From Acetivibrio clariflavus DSM 19732 (GTDB lineage: Bacteria > Bacillota > Clostridia > Acetivibrionales > Acetivibrionaceae), in assembly GCF_000237085.1 (NCBI RefSeq), contig NC_016627.1:1364001-1428000 (forward strand): 64,000 nt of DNA, in the 5' to 3' direction. Under the pieces are notes generated by a model, which had not been told where the DNA came from, did no database searches, and saw only the letters and a program-made list of their open reading frames with translations. How positions within the stretch are numbered: the stretch's first letter is position 1; each line of letters starts with the position of its first letter. Of this stretch, positions 7,251-16,890 are shown one piece after another. A program made the position numbers and the translations under genes.

Positions 7251-7689
7251 TTTACCCGCAAAATGTATAACCCTTTATTGTCGGGATTTATCGTGTCTTT
7301 GGAATAGTCTATAACAAAAAATATGTATTTTCCCTTGTCTGTTGCAACTGTATACCAAGAAACAAGCTTTATAGATTTTTTTCCATATTCACTTGATGTT
7401 CCAGAAGTAAATCTATCTTGTTCCCAGGAATCTACATTACCTTGAAAAAATTCAAACAAATACTCTATATCACTGTCGATATCATTAGCTTCATTCACTG
7501 CCTTTTTAGAAAACATTGCTTTTAATGTATCCTTATCTTTATTTTTAATAATTTCCAATAATTGTTCCATTCGGGCATCTGCTTTTTTATCACTATCATC
7601 AAAAATCAACATCCTACCTCCTATCGATGAGCAGGAAGTTAATATAGAAATACTTACAATAATTAAAATACTATGAACCTTTTTCTCAT
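7229..7689 (-). pseudogene. DUF5104 lipoprotein, frameshifted and 3' truncated by the IS256 element
   Basis: Two frames join to one gene. From the ATG at 7689 the sequence reads MRKRFIVF and then stops. With one T added in the T run at 7665-7668 it continues LIIVSISILTSCSSIGG, a lipoprotein signal with lipobox LTSC, into an intact DUF5104 body: KKADARMEQLLEIIKNKD, LKAMFSKKA, DIEYLFEFFQGNVDSWE and NPDNKGLYIL. The usual last 20 or so residues are replaced by a short tail contributed by the IS256 end. DUF5104 proteins are surface lipoproteins of unknown role common in Clostridia. Without the frameshift the gene would be about 150 residues. Confidence 0.7.
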
Positions 7690-7970
7690 GATTAGCGCCC
7701 TTAAAATAAAATGTTGCCCTATAATTCTTACAATGAAATGTTCATCTGTCATTTGTACCTTTTCTGATATAATAATTTTTGTTCCAAGCTTCTTGATGCC
7801 AGAAATATGGCATATCAATATTATCTTCCGGTAACTTATTATCAATTATTAGTCATTAACCTTTACAAATTGCATCATAACACCAAGCCATAAACTGCAT
7901 TTAAAGGTATTAAACTTTTTTATACAGACCAATTTTCAGTCATCTATCACCAAAATATTATTATCCTCTT

Positions 7971-8420
7971 TTACTCAAGTTCAATTTGTATTTTTTTAGA
8001 ACATATTGTCCCGTTAGCTCCTAGAGAGGACGATATTTTTGTTTCAATATAGTTATCTGTTTTTTTCGATTCCATGTCAAAAATAATACTTGCACATCCA
8101 TATAATTCGCCTTCCAAATAAAATCTCTCAACATTACAAGACTTTAGTTTAATTCTAGGATACGAATTCATACCTTTTGGACAAGTCTGCATTCTAATGT
8201 AGAATATAATTCCTTCCTTGGTTATTTCTATCTTTTCAATAATATCATTATGAAATGATGGTCAATATCCAAAATCATTTTCTATATTTTTATAACCTTC
8301 AACAAATGACTTGTTCATTTTATCACCTGCATTATCTCTCCATTCACCACTTAAGAAAGAGCCAATAAATTTTTCTTCTGGTGTTTTATATTTTACAAAT
8401 GGATTAAACGGAGGCAAAAT
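7971..8420 (-). pseudogene. Imm50-like immunity protein, nonsense-interrupted
   Basis: Reading leftward through one TGA (8262-8264) gives EEKFIGSFLSGEWRD, ENDFGY-stop-PSFHNDIIEKIEI, FYIRMQTC, NVERFYLEGELYG and a strand-rich end. The motif GYWPSFHD near the N-terminus followed by alternating strands is the hallmark of the Imm50 immunity family. The stop falls exactly on the conserved Trp, so TGG to TGA explains it. Only the downstream 73 residues form an uninterrupted ORF. The upstream boundary is uncertain. It supports the view that the whole region is debris of toxin/immunity cassettes. Confidence 0.6.
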
Positions 8421-8522
8421 TTTTAGTAATAGACAGGGTAGGTAATTACTTAGTTTGTTTTAACTAATATACATGCTTGGATTTTAGCTCCGTTGAATCG
8501 TAGACTTCTACAACCCTTCTCA

Positions 8523-8801
8523 TTATATTATATTTATATACAATTTTGTTGCTTCTTCTATCCATTTTTTTTTATCTTTCTCAAAATTATCATAGGTCTG
8601 AGGCTCTGTATTATTAAGTGGCTCCATTGTCGAAATCAACCATTTACTTTTGTCGTAAATATATTCGGTTTTTGCCGGACGCGTCCTATGATCAAACTTG
8701 AAAGTTTCATCTAAATTGGCGGAATTAATACAAACCCGGTTTTGAAAGTGGGCAAAGTATTGCGAAATATTATTACAATGACAACGGTAATTGTACATCA
8801 T
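8523..8801 (-). CDS. Unrecognised small protein or gene fragment
   Basis: A 92-residue open frame whose second half looks like a real soluble protein end (DETFKFDHRTRPAKTEYIYD, WLISTMEPLNN, DNFEKDKKKWIEEATKLY). The first 25 residues look unlike the rest and no good ribosome site precedes the ATG, so this is likely the 3' part of a truncated gene. The location between two immunity-like pseudogenes and IS elements suggests another cassette remnant. No family is recognised. Confidence 0.35.
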   Translation of the reverse strand: MMYNYRCHCNNISQYFAHFQNRVCINSANLDETFKFDHRTRPAKTEYIYDKSKWLISTMEPLNNTEPQTYDNFEKDKKKWIEEATKLYINII

Positions 8802-9015
8802 ATGGGATTAATAAAAAATAAAGCAGAATTTCCGAATATAAACCAATATTGAGATAGAAGGACTTAATTGCTATATTATTAGTAATAAAACAAAATTTTT
8901 TATTCTGCAAGGCTATAAATAATATGTAAAAAAACTTATTCCAATGGACAGGTTACTTGATTAGAAGTTTGAAATGTAAATTATCTTGGTCCAATGAATA
9001 TGGGAGGTTTAAAAC

Positions 9016-9138
9016 TTGAAAGGTATTTTTAAGGCTTTGTTATACATAATACCGGCAATACTGCTTAGTGTATTCGGTATAATTTTGTTATTTAATCAAC
9101 TTTCGCAGGAAACAACTGATAGCTTTGCCTTGATATGA
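9016..9138 (+). pseudogene. 5' fragment of a membrane-protein gene cut by the IS4 element
   Basis: A TTG at 9016 has GGAGGT 7 bases upstream. The first 25 or so residues form one hydrophobic segment (LLYIIPAILLSVFGIILLF), and then the frame enters the IS4 left end at 9094 and stops at 9136-9138. The rest of the gene is not found at the other side of the element, so a deletion accompanied or followed the insertion. Confidence 0.5.
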
Positions 9139-10632
9139 ACAGGCAAACAAGTGACAAAGTAGTTGAGAAACTCGTTGACTGTTTCCTTTGTCAAAAGCAG
9201 TTTTTCCTGTAAAGTAGTTTTTAAAGCCTCTATTATAAGCTGCAGTGCCTCATGGAATTTAATGTCCTCAAGTTCATCGCAGCAATAGTAGAACAAAGTA
9301 CCAATAGTGCGTAAATCAGTATTATTGCGGTTCTCAACCGCTAACATAATGTACCTTGAAAAAACAATAGTTGTATGGGCAACCATCATATCATAAGAAC
9401 GACCTTGAAATTCCTTAGCCAGCTTAAGGTATGACTTACACATCTTGAAGAATACCTCTATGTCCCAGCGTTTTCCGTATATCCTGATTATCTCTGTCTC
9501 GGGAAGACTAGTATCTGTAGATATGAGAGCTAGCCATTTACTCTTGTTTCTTCGGTCACGGACAAAGACAATTTTTGCCGGAATGTGGTTTCCTTCTTTA
9601 TCGTGTAATTCTACCATAACTGAAGCAAGGTATTTTGATCTTCCTCTACGTTTCCTGACAGTTCGGTATATCTCTCTCAATGATTTTTTTTCACCATTGA
9701 AGTTATAGTAAATCTTGGGAGTATCCTTTACCATAGCTATCACATTAAGATTCATCTTACAAATTTTGATAATAGTAGCCGGAAAGGAGAACCAACTGTC
9801 AAATAAAACATATTTTGCTTTAATACCGGTAGCAACTGCTTGTTCCAGCATAGACAGAGCAGATTCCGGTGAAGTGGCTAAGGCATTCTGTCGGCGTTTA
9901 AAACCAACGGTTCTTTTATCTATAGTATTTTTCGCTGGATTAATGCAAACCCTTGGATTTGTTGAACTTAAAAGGTTGAAGGCCACAGGAATAAATGAAT
10001 TACCGTCTGTCCAACCAAGTGTAAGCATACGAAAGCCTTTTTTATTCTTATTGCCGTCAGCATGATCTTTGACCCAACTTAAAAGCTCAACTGACTTGCT
10101 TCTTGTCCTACTGTAGAAGGAATCGTCAATTACAAAGGCATCAACCCGTTCATCTGACGTTAATCTATCGATATGATGATTTATGACCTTTGCAGAAAGC
10201 AAATATAAAAATCTTTGCCAGTTGATATGTATGGAATTTAAGAATCTGTAGACCACATCCCTTGCAAATGGTATATCAAAGCTTTCTGCTTTATAGTTCA
10301 TAAACAGATTTTTGCCTGTAAAAACAAGTTCAAACAGTACTTTGAATACCGTAAGACAAGGAATACCTTTATCTTTATATGCGTTTGACTTTTTTAACAG
10401 ATAGCCTACAGAAAACATTTTGAAAAAGTTATCAACTGTCAAAGAAAATCTATTTTCTTCCTTAACCTTCTGTGATACAATAGACATGTTCAAGAACCTC
10501 CAAATTGTCGATTTAATAGGGTTTGGGTACTTCTATTATATCACATAGAAGGGGGTTCTTGTACTTTTTTATTGCCCAAATCTATTGATTTTTCAATGTT
10601 CAGTGCACATTATTCACGTACGAAAGTTGATT
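9094..10632 (-). mobile_element. IS4-family insertion sequence with 12-bp terminal inverted repeats
   Basis: AATCAACTTTCG at 9094-9105 is the exact reverse complement of CGAAAGTTGATT at 10621-10632. The two bracket one transposase gene. The left repeat contains the transposase stop codon, and the right one lies at the broken end of the AraC-type gene. No target duplication is visible at the borders, and the flanks are fragments of two different genes. Longer imperfect repeats were not resolved. Confidence 0.75.
9096..10493 (-). CDS. IS4-family DDE transposase
   Basis: The 465-residue reading frame is intact. Catalytic landmarks: VIDDSFYSR (first Asp), VLFDSWFS (second Asp) and YGKRWDIEVFFKMCK, the Y-(2)-R-(3)-E-(6)-K signature of IS4 transposases that carries the catalytic Glu. 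The C-terminal helical region ends within the left inverted repeat. A hairpin-rich stretch precedes the start (10500-10560). With no frame damage the element is probably still active or recently inserted. Confidence 0.92.
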   Translation of the reverse strand: MNMSIVSQKVKEENRFSLTVDNFFKMFSVGYLLKKSNAYKDKGIPCLTVFKVLFELVFTGKNLFMNYKAESFDIPFARDVVYRFLNSIHINWQRFLYLLSAKVINHHIDRLTSDERVDAFVIDDSFYSRTRSKSVELLSWVKDHADGNKNKKGFRMLTLGWTDGNSFIPVAFNLLSSTNPRVCINPAKNTIDKRTVGFKRRQNALATSPESALSMLEQAVATGIKAKYVLFDSWFSFPATIIKICKMNLNVIAMVKDTPKIYYNFNGEKKSLREIYRTVRKRRGRSKYLASVMVELHDKEGNHIPAKIVFVRDRRNKSKWLALISTDTSLPETEIIRIYGKRWDIEVFFKMCKSYLKLAKEFQGRSYDMMVAHTTIVFSRYIMLAVENRNNTDLRTIGTLFYYCCDELEDIKFHEALQLIIEALKTTLQEKLLLTKETVNEFLNYFVTCLPVHIKAKLSVVSCES

Positions 10633-11056
10633 TTTTTATATATACCATAACTTCGTGGTTAATGGTAAATTGTATCCAGTCATTGATAAAGTCGGTAGTT
10701 CCGGAAATATATTTTTGATAAATGTTTTCAAAATAATCTTTATCAATGCAAAGGGCTATGTATCTTACAAAGTTGTCTGATACTTTTTCTTCATGAGGTA
10801 TTCCGGGTTTGATCATATAAGCGAGGTAATGATCATCGGGTATGTCAATGTTACAGTCAAGAAAGCTTTGTTCTTTTTCATGGAATATCACAAATGAATA
10901 GGATGGATGGGTATGGGAAGGAGTTATAGCGTATTTGCAAAATCCAACACTGGGAATAAATATCCCCATATTTTCTGAAACATAGCACTCTACACACTCC
11001 AAATCCTGCTCTGTGATATTGCCTACTAATTGTTGTATTTTTGCCATATCACGCAT
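10610..11056 (-). pseudogene. AraC-type regulator sensor domain, C-terminus lost to the IS4 element
   Basis: About 149 residues (ATG at 11056) form a cupin-like ligand-binding half: the SHTHPSYSFVIF histidine region, the LAYMIKPGIPHEE second cupin motif, then a helical dimer segment. The AraC helix-turn-helix region is absent. The frame enters the IS4 terminal repeat and ends with a few IS-encoded residues. A full AraC protein would be about 280-300 residues. As it stands it cannot bind DNA. Confidence 0.7.
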
Positions 11057-11165
11057 TGAATTATAAAGCACCTCGCTTTATATATCAGACTTTTCATTAT
11101 ATTTAAATCATAGCATAATTGTACAACTGATAGATATACATTGAGAAATTAACCTAAAAACAATA

Positions 11166-11666
11166 TTATCGGGAATTAGCCTTGTTAAAAACGAAACGTT
11201 TATCGAGATTATATTTTATAATATACCCTATGGTGAGGCCAATTAAGCCACCTAAGTACTTAGCATATTGATGGTCAAAAATGCTGTCAAATGCCAATTC
11301 GAAAGTCCAGAATATTGCTGTGGTAAATATGCCCATAAAAGAATACATAATGAATTTTCCTGCATCTTCCGATTTGCTTTCTGTTGTGTAATTAAAGATA
11401 TATTTTTTATCCAGAATATACTTAATTATCAACCCTACCAATGTACCCATAAAGATTGCGGCCATCAGAACAAGATTAAATTTTAAAAGGCCAAAGATAT
11501 TTAAATTTTTAAAGCTGTCCAGAAAAGCAAAGGAGTCAAAGAGCGAAAGGCACAACTGCTGTGTTGAAAAATTTCCTATTATTGATATAATTGCAAATAG
11601 TGCATATTTTAAAGTAAGATTCAACAATTTAATCCCGCCAATCTTTTTTATATCTAAAATAGTCAA
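11166..11666 (-). CDS. GtrA-family membrane protein
   Basis: The 166-residue protein has four predicted membrane segments. Two matching motifs, KYILDKKYIF and KYNLDKRFVF, sit at the cytoplasmic ends of helices and are the hallmark of GtrA/DPMS flippase-like proteins. The family moves or handles lipid-linked sugars for cell-surface glycans. A helix pair appears duplicated. The start is uncertain: a TTG at 11666 gives the length quoted, and a second TTG about 14 codons downstream follows a better purine-rich site. It stands alone, divergent from the next gene, and no glycosyltransferase is adjacent. Confidence 0.8.
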   Translation of the reverse strand: MTILDIKKIGGIKLLNLTLKYALFAIISIIGNFSTQQLCLSLFDSFAFLDSFKNLNIFGLLKFNLVLMAAIFMGTLVGLIIKYILDKKYIFNYTTESKSEDAGKFIMYSFMGIFTTAIFWTFELAFDSIFDHQYAKYLGGLIGLTIGYIIKYNLDKRFVFNKANSR

Positions 11667-11918
11667 AGTATGCTGTTTTTAATATGATTTTAGGATGATA
11701 ACAGGTGTTTGTCAATAAAGAAAGCAAATTGAGTTTTACTTTTGCATGATAAACATACTAAGTTTAAGCGAAAGTTAATAATTGAAATGTTTATAAGCAT
11801 TAAGAATTAAATTTTTTCAACAGTCTTAAGCATAAAAATTATATCCGCAAACTTTAGACTAATTTTTTTAAGAATTGGACATTTAAGTTTTTGTGGAAGA
11901 AAAGGAGATGTGCATAGT

Positions 11919-12161
11919 ATGGTGGATTATTCCAAATTAAAACGAGCGATTAATCCAATGCCTGAAGATGTGGAAGAACGGCTTATCAAGGAGAACTTAA
12001 TGGAGTTATATCGAAAGAGACCACCATATCAGCAAAATGATTATTTGGGTTGGATATTAAAAGCTAAAAGACCGGAGACAAGAGAAAAACGTATAAATCA
12101 AATGATTGAAGAATTGCGCAGCGGTAACAAATATATGGGTATGGACTATCGTGCAAAATAA
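11919..12161 (+). CDS. YdeI/OmpD-associated family protein, short form
   Basis: This 80-residue protein has the core of the YdeI/OmdA family: MPEDVEERLIKENLMELY, YLGWILKAKRPETREKRI and MIEELRSGNKYMGM. The ATG at 11919 is chosen because AAAGGAG (11901-11907) gives an 11-base spacing, while the in-frame GTG at 11910 is too close to that site. The family is linked to resistance to cell-envelope stress in a few bacteria but its biochemistry is unknown. Only the C-terminal domain is present, as in many Firmicutes. Confidence 0.75.
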   Translation: MVDYSKLKRAINPMPEDVEERLIKENLMELYRKRPPYQQNDYLGWILKAKRPETREKRINQMIEELRSGNKYMGMDYRAK

Positions 12162-12266
12162 GTATTAGTCCTTGGCCCAATAATAGTTTTTAGTACAGAA
12201 TATTGTGAATGACAGGAATAATACAAATTTGGATTTTCTGTGCAGAATATGGGGGAATGATATACC

Positions 12267-13358
12267 GTGAAAGGTAAAAACGGAATACGAATTATTTACG
12301 GAGATAATCCCAGGCAAATGATTAAAGAGCTACTTGAAGTCATAAAACCTGAAGCTGAAATAGATAAAAACATGCTTGTCGGGATTAAACCGAATCTCGT
12401 TGTAGCGAAACCTTCGAGTTCAGGTGCGACAACTTCGCCTGAAATAGTGGAAGGAATTATTGAATATTTAAAAACAAAAGGGCATGATAATATAGTAATT
12501 ATGGAAGGTTCATGGGTAGGGGACAGGACATCAAAAGCATTTAAAGTATGCGGATATGAGGATTTGTCGAAGAAATATAATGTTCCTCTAATTGACCTTC
12601 AAAATGATGGGTATAAGGCATATGAAATAGATGGCATAAAGATAAACCTTTGCGACTATATTACAAAGGTTGATTATTTAATAAATGTACCGGTACTGAA
12701 AGGCCACTGCCAGACTAATATAACCTGCGCTTTAAAGAATATAAAGGGTTGTATACCCGATTTTGAGAAAAGAAAATTTCATACCATGGGTTTGCATAAA
12801 CCTATAGCATATTTGAACAAACTTATAAAACAGGATCTCATAATTGTTGATAGCATGAATGGTGACCTCAACTTTGAAGAGGGCGGCAATCCGGTTCAGA
12901 TGAACAGGATAATTGCAGGAAAAGATCCTGTGCTGATAGATGCATATGCAGCACAGTTGATGGGCTTTAGTATTGAGGATGTACAGTATATTGCTATGGC
13001 TGAAAGTATCGGTGTAGGTACTGCCGACTTGGAAAATGCCGATATTGCTGAATTGAACAAGGACAGTGGAACAAAAAAAATAAAACCGTCCAAAAAAGTT
13101 CAGCAGTTTTCGAAATATATTATAGAGGACAGTGCATGTTCGGCATGCTGCGGAAGTCTTATTTATGCGTTGGAAAGGCTATATGAGAAAGGTCTTTTGA
13201 ATAAATTGAATGAAAAACTATACATTGGCCAAAACTTTAAAAATAAAAAGTGTGACGGTTTGGGTATCGGTACATGTACTTCAGAATTTGAAAAATATGT
13301 AAAGGGCTGCCCACCAAAAGCTAAGGATATTGTGGAATTTTTGGAAGGACATATATAA
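12267..13358 (+). CDS. DUF362 domain protein with Cys-rich C-terminus
   Basis: The 363-residue protein matches DUF362: KPNLVVAKPSSSGATTSPEIVEGI near the N-terminus, VPVLKGHCQTNITCALKNIKGCIPD in the middle (given here as separate motifs), and the DPVLIDAYAAQLMGF segment. The C-terminal third carries many Cys (DSACSACCGSLIYAL, KKCDGLGIGTC, KGCPP) that could hold an iron-sulfur cluster or metal, in the place of the ferredoxin domain of longer relatives. It starts with GTG. It probably forms an operon with the zinc-ribbon gene 28 bases downstream. The substrate is unknown for this family. Confidence 0.85.
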   Translation: MKGKNGIRIIYGDNPRQMIKELLEVIKPEAEIDKNMLVGIKPNLVVAKPSSSGATTSPEIVEGIIEYLKTKGHDNIVIMEGSWVGDRTSKAFKVCGYEDLSKKYNVPLIDLQNDGYKAYEIDGIKINLCDYITKVDYLINVPVLKGHCQTNITCALKNIKGCIPDFEKRKFHTMGLHKPIAYLNKLIKQDLIIVDSMNGDLNFEEGGNPVQMNRIIAGKDPVLIDAYAAQLMGFSIEDVQYIAMAESIGVGTADLENADIAELNKDSGTKKIKPSKKVQQFSKYIIEDSACSACCGSLIYALERLYEKGLLNKLNEKLYIGQNFKNKKCDGLGIGTCTSEFEKYVKGCPPKAKDIVEFLEGHI

Positions 13359-13386
13359 GCGGACAATAAGGTGGGAAGTGAGACAT

Positions 13387-13758
13387 ATGTTCTTTATAGC
13401 GTTTTTTGGAATACAAGATAAAGATAAATATATAGGGACTTGTAATAATATCATATGTCCATCCTGTGAAAAATTGGGCAGATATGAAATTCATAAGTTG
13501 TACAGATATTTTCATATATTTTTCATACCGATTTTTCGATGGGATATCAAATATATGGTAAAAACTTCATGCTGTGGCAGCCTTTATGAATTGGATCCTA
13601 AAGTTGGTGAGGAATTTGAGAAAAATTCCGATATTGAAATAAAGGAAGAAAATCTTCAACGTGTTAACAATTTTTGGCCTTTCAAGTATTGTTCAAATTG
13701 TAAAGCCGATGTGCCTGCAGAATTTAATTATTGTCCCTATTGTGGCAGAGAATTGTAA
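13387..13758 (+). CDS. Zinc-ribbon protein of unknown function
   Basis: This 123-residue protein has two zinc sites: CPSCEK in the N-terminal part with a later CCGS pair, and a C-terminal ribbon YCSNCKADVPAEFNYCPYCGREL (two CxxC pairs). An aromatic stretch between them (YRYFHIFFIPIFRWDIKY) could touch the membrane. The ATG at 13387 is preferred over an upstream in-frame ATG at 13330 that lies inside the DUF362 gene, because AAGGTGGGAAGTG precedes it. It is likely co-transcribed with DUF362. No function can be named. Confidence 0.75.
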   Translation: MFFIAFFGIQDKDKYIGTCNNIICPSCEKLGRYEIHKLYRYFHIFFIPIFRWDIKYMVKTSCCGSLYELDPKVGEEFEKNSDIEIKEENLQRVNNFWPFKYCSNCKADVPAEFNYCPYCGREL

Positions 13759-14026
13759 AATTGAAAATTTACCGGGAAATGCTTACTGTATATTTATGCA
13801 GATCTTTTTTGATAAGGGCATTCTCTGTACTACAAGGAAGGTTTTTAATCGTATGTGATGTAATTAAATTAAGTAAATAACTGAATTTTGAAAATTAACC
13901 GTAAAGAAAACATATTTTTTATAATGATTGCATAGTTTTTTGAAAATGCCTATTTATTGATAATGATTAAGTGAAATAGTATAATTATACTTTAAATAAA
14001 AATTTATACAGTGGTGAGGGGACTTT

Positions 14027-14932
14027 ATGAAATGGTTTTATAATGTAAGAAAAAGGAGAAGAATAATAGGATTATTTTTATTTTCTTTATTTGTTGTAAT
14101 AATATTAGTGTTTGCCAATTTTAGCAGTAAAAATAAAAAGACTGAAACAAGTACGGATGCTTCTATAATAGAAGCCACACCGACAAAAATTATAGTGACA
14201 ACAAAGGAACCTGAGGTTACACCGACGCAATTACAGACTCCAACACCGACAGTAGTTCCAACGTTGACACCTGAACCTACACCGACGGAAACAGCAACAC
14301 CTACGCTAACACCAATACCAACGCCAACATCTATACCAACAACAATTTCCCCCACAGCTACTCCCAAACCTTCACCCACAAAGCAAAATCCAACGCCAAC
14401 ACCTAAAAAGACGGTGCAGGTAAAAACAGCTGAACCGGTAAAGCCTTCGCCAAAGCCTGTTGTTGAGCCGCCAAAGGCTGAAACAAAGATAGAACTTAAA
14501 TACAAGAATGGCAGAACAAATGTCAATACTGACACAATTTATCCGATGTTTACGATTGTTAATAAAGGAAATCAAAAAGTAAAATTATCTAATATAAAAA
14601 TAAGATATTACTACACAAAAGAGGGAAATGCCTCTGAGACATTCTGGTGCGATTATTTTACAAAAGGTTCCAGTAATGTGATTGGAAGTTTTGCTAAATT
14701 AAACAACGATAAGAACAATGCAAACAGCTACTTAGAGATAAGTTTCAGCGATGCAGCCGGTGAAATTGGAGCAGGCGAAAGTGTGGAACTGTCGGTTGGT
14801 TTTGCAAAAAATGACTGGAGTCAGTATAATCAAAAAAATGATTATTCATATTCGTCGTCAACTACATATTTTTCCTGGAATAAAGTAACTCTCTATGTAT
14901 CCGGAAAGCTTGTGTTCGGAAAAGAACCTTAA
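14027..14932 (+). CDS. Membrane-anchored family 3 cellulose-binding module (CBM3)
   Basis: The 301 residues have a clear order: a short basic cytoplasmic end (VRKRRR), one membrane helix (about 13-31), a long Thr/Pro linker (about 45-150) with many PTPT repeats, and a C-terminal CBM3 (about 152-300). The CBM3 core shows KYKNGRTNVNTDTIYP, FTIVNKGNQKVKLSNIKIRYYYT, WCDYF and YSSSTTYFSWNKVTLY. This is the architecture of the outer half of RsgI anti-sigma factors of cellulolytic clostridia, but no RsgI cytoplasmic domain is present. It could hold the cell near cellulose or act as an orphan sensor half. GTGAGGGG precedes the ATG. Confidence 0.88.
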   Translation: MKWFYNVRKRRRIIGLFLFSLFVVIILVFANFSSKNKKTETSTDASIIEATPTKIIVTTKEPEVTPTQLQTPTPTVVPTLTPEPTPTETATPTLTPIPTPTSIPTTISPTATPKPSPTKQNPTPTPKKTVQVKTAEPVKPSPKPVVEPPKAETKIELKYKNGRTNVNTDTIYPMFTIVNKGNQKVKLSNIKIRYYYTKEGNASETFWCDYFTKGSSNVIGSFAKLNNDKNNANSYLEISFSDAAGEIGAGESVELSVGFAKNDWSQYNQKNDYSYSSSTTYFSWNKVTLYVSGKLVFGKEP

Positions 14933-14989
14933 AATTTGACTTAAAGCCAGGACAAAATATTATGTTTGAATGTAAGTTTTTTTGGATAA

Positions 14990-16342
<1,353 letters not shown>

Positions 16343-16398
16343 CTGTAAATGTTAAAAAATGGAAAGTAACCTTTGTGCTAAAAATATTTATGTTTTGC

Positions 16399-16427
16399 TT
16401 GTATTTTCATAATCTGTATGCTAAAAT
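16399..16427 (+). promoter_or_regulatory. Possible secG promoter
   Basis: TTGTAT (16399-16404) and TAAAAT (16422-16427) are spaced 17 bases, ending 34 bases before the secG start. The -35 is weak. Confidence 0.4.
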
Positions 16428-16460
16428 TAATTTGTTGATTTCATGGGAGGTGTTTTTGGC

Positions 16461-16697
16461 ATGCAGATAGCTGTTAACATATTGCACATAATATTTTGCA
16501 TATCGTTGATAGTCATAGTGCTTTTACAATCAGCTAAACAGGCAGGTTTGTCAGGTTCAATAGCCGGTGGTGCAGAAACTTTCTTTGGAAAGAATAAAGG
16601 TAGAACAATAGATGCTATGTTAAGCAAATGGACTGCAGTAGCAGCTATAGGTTTTCTTATAACGTCAATTGTTTTACAGATTATGATGAATGCTTGA
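16461..16697 (+). CDS. secG: Protein translocase subunit SecG
   Basis: The 78-residue membrane protein has two membrane helices with the conserved loop between them: LLQSAKQAGLSGSIAGGAETFFGKNKGR (read as LLQSAKQAG, GSIAGGAETFFGK). SecG assists SecA-driven export through SecYE. The ATG at 16461 is chosen over the in-frame ATG at 16443, because GGGAGGTG (16445-16452) lies between them with correct spacing for the later start. The gene ends just before a strong terminator. In other Firmicutes secG often precedes rnr. Here an IS200 element and an HD gene separate them. Confidence 0.93.
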   Translation: MQIAVNILHIIFCISLIVIVLLQSAKQAGLSGSIAGGAETFFGKNKGRTIDAMLSKWTAVAAIGFLITSIVLQIMMNA

Positions 16698-16708
16698 TGA
16701 TAGTAAAT

Positions 16709-16740
16709 AAAACTGTGGAATTCCACAGTTTTATTTTATT
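16709..16740 (+). terminator. secG terminator
   Basis: AAAACTGTGG and CCACAGTTTT form a perfect stem around AATT, followed by TTATTTTATT. Confidence 0.85.
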
Positions 16741-16821
16741 ATTGGCTTTAGCCTGATTCACACGCAAAGCGTGTGAATCAAAAAACCACCCGCTATGCGG
16801 GTGCGAGACAGGAGTTATACA

Positions 16822-16889
16822 AAAAAATCACCTTTCCGTTATAATAGAGTTGTTCAAGCTACTATAATAACAAAAGGAAAGGTGATTTT
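16822..16889 (+). promoter_or_regulatory. Leader hairpin covering the tnpA ribosome site
   Basis: AAAATCACCTTTCC (from 16824) is complementary to GGAAAGGTGATTTT (16876-16889), and the middle parts TATAATAG/CTACTATA also pair. The right arm contains the AAAGGTG ribosome site directly before the ATG at 16891. In IS200 elements such a leader stem is known to block translation of the transposase. Here the sequestration is inferred from pairing. Confidence 0.7.
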
Positions 16890-16890
16890 A

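Noticed and set aside
1-11100. Prophage
   Set aside because: No capsid, tail, terminase or lysis genes; only IS elements, a Prim-Pol remnant and toxin modules.
14038-14535. Minus-strand ORF rich in Val and Gly
   Set aside because: It is the antisense of the Thr/Pro repeat linker of the CBM3 protein; composition comes from the repeats.
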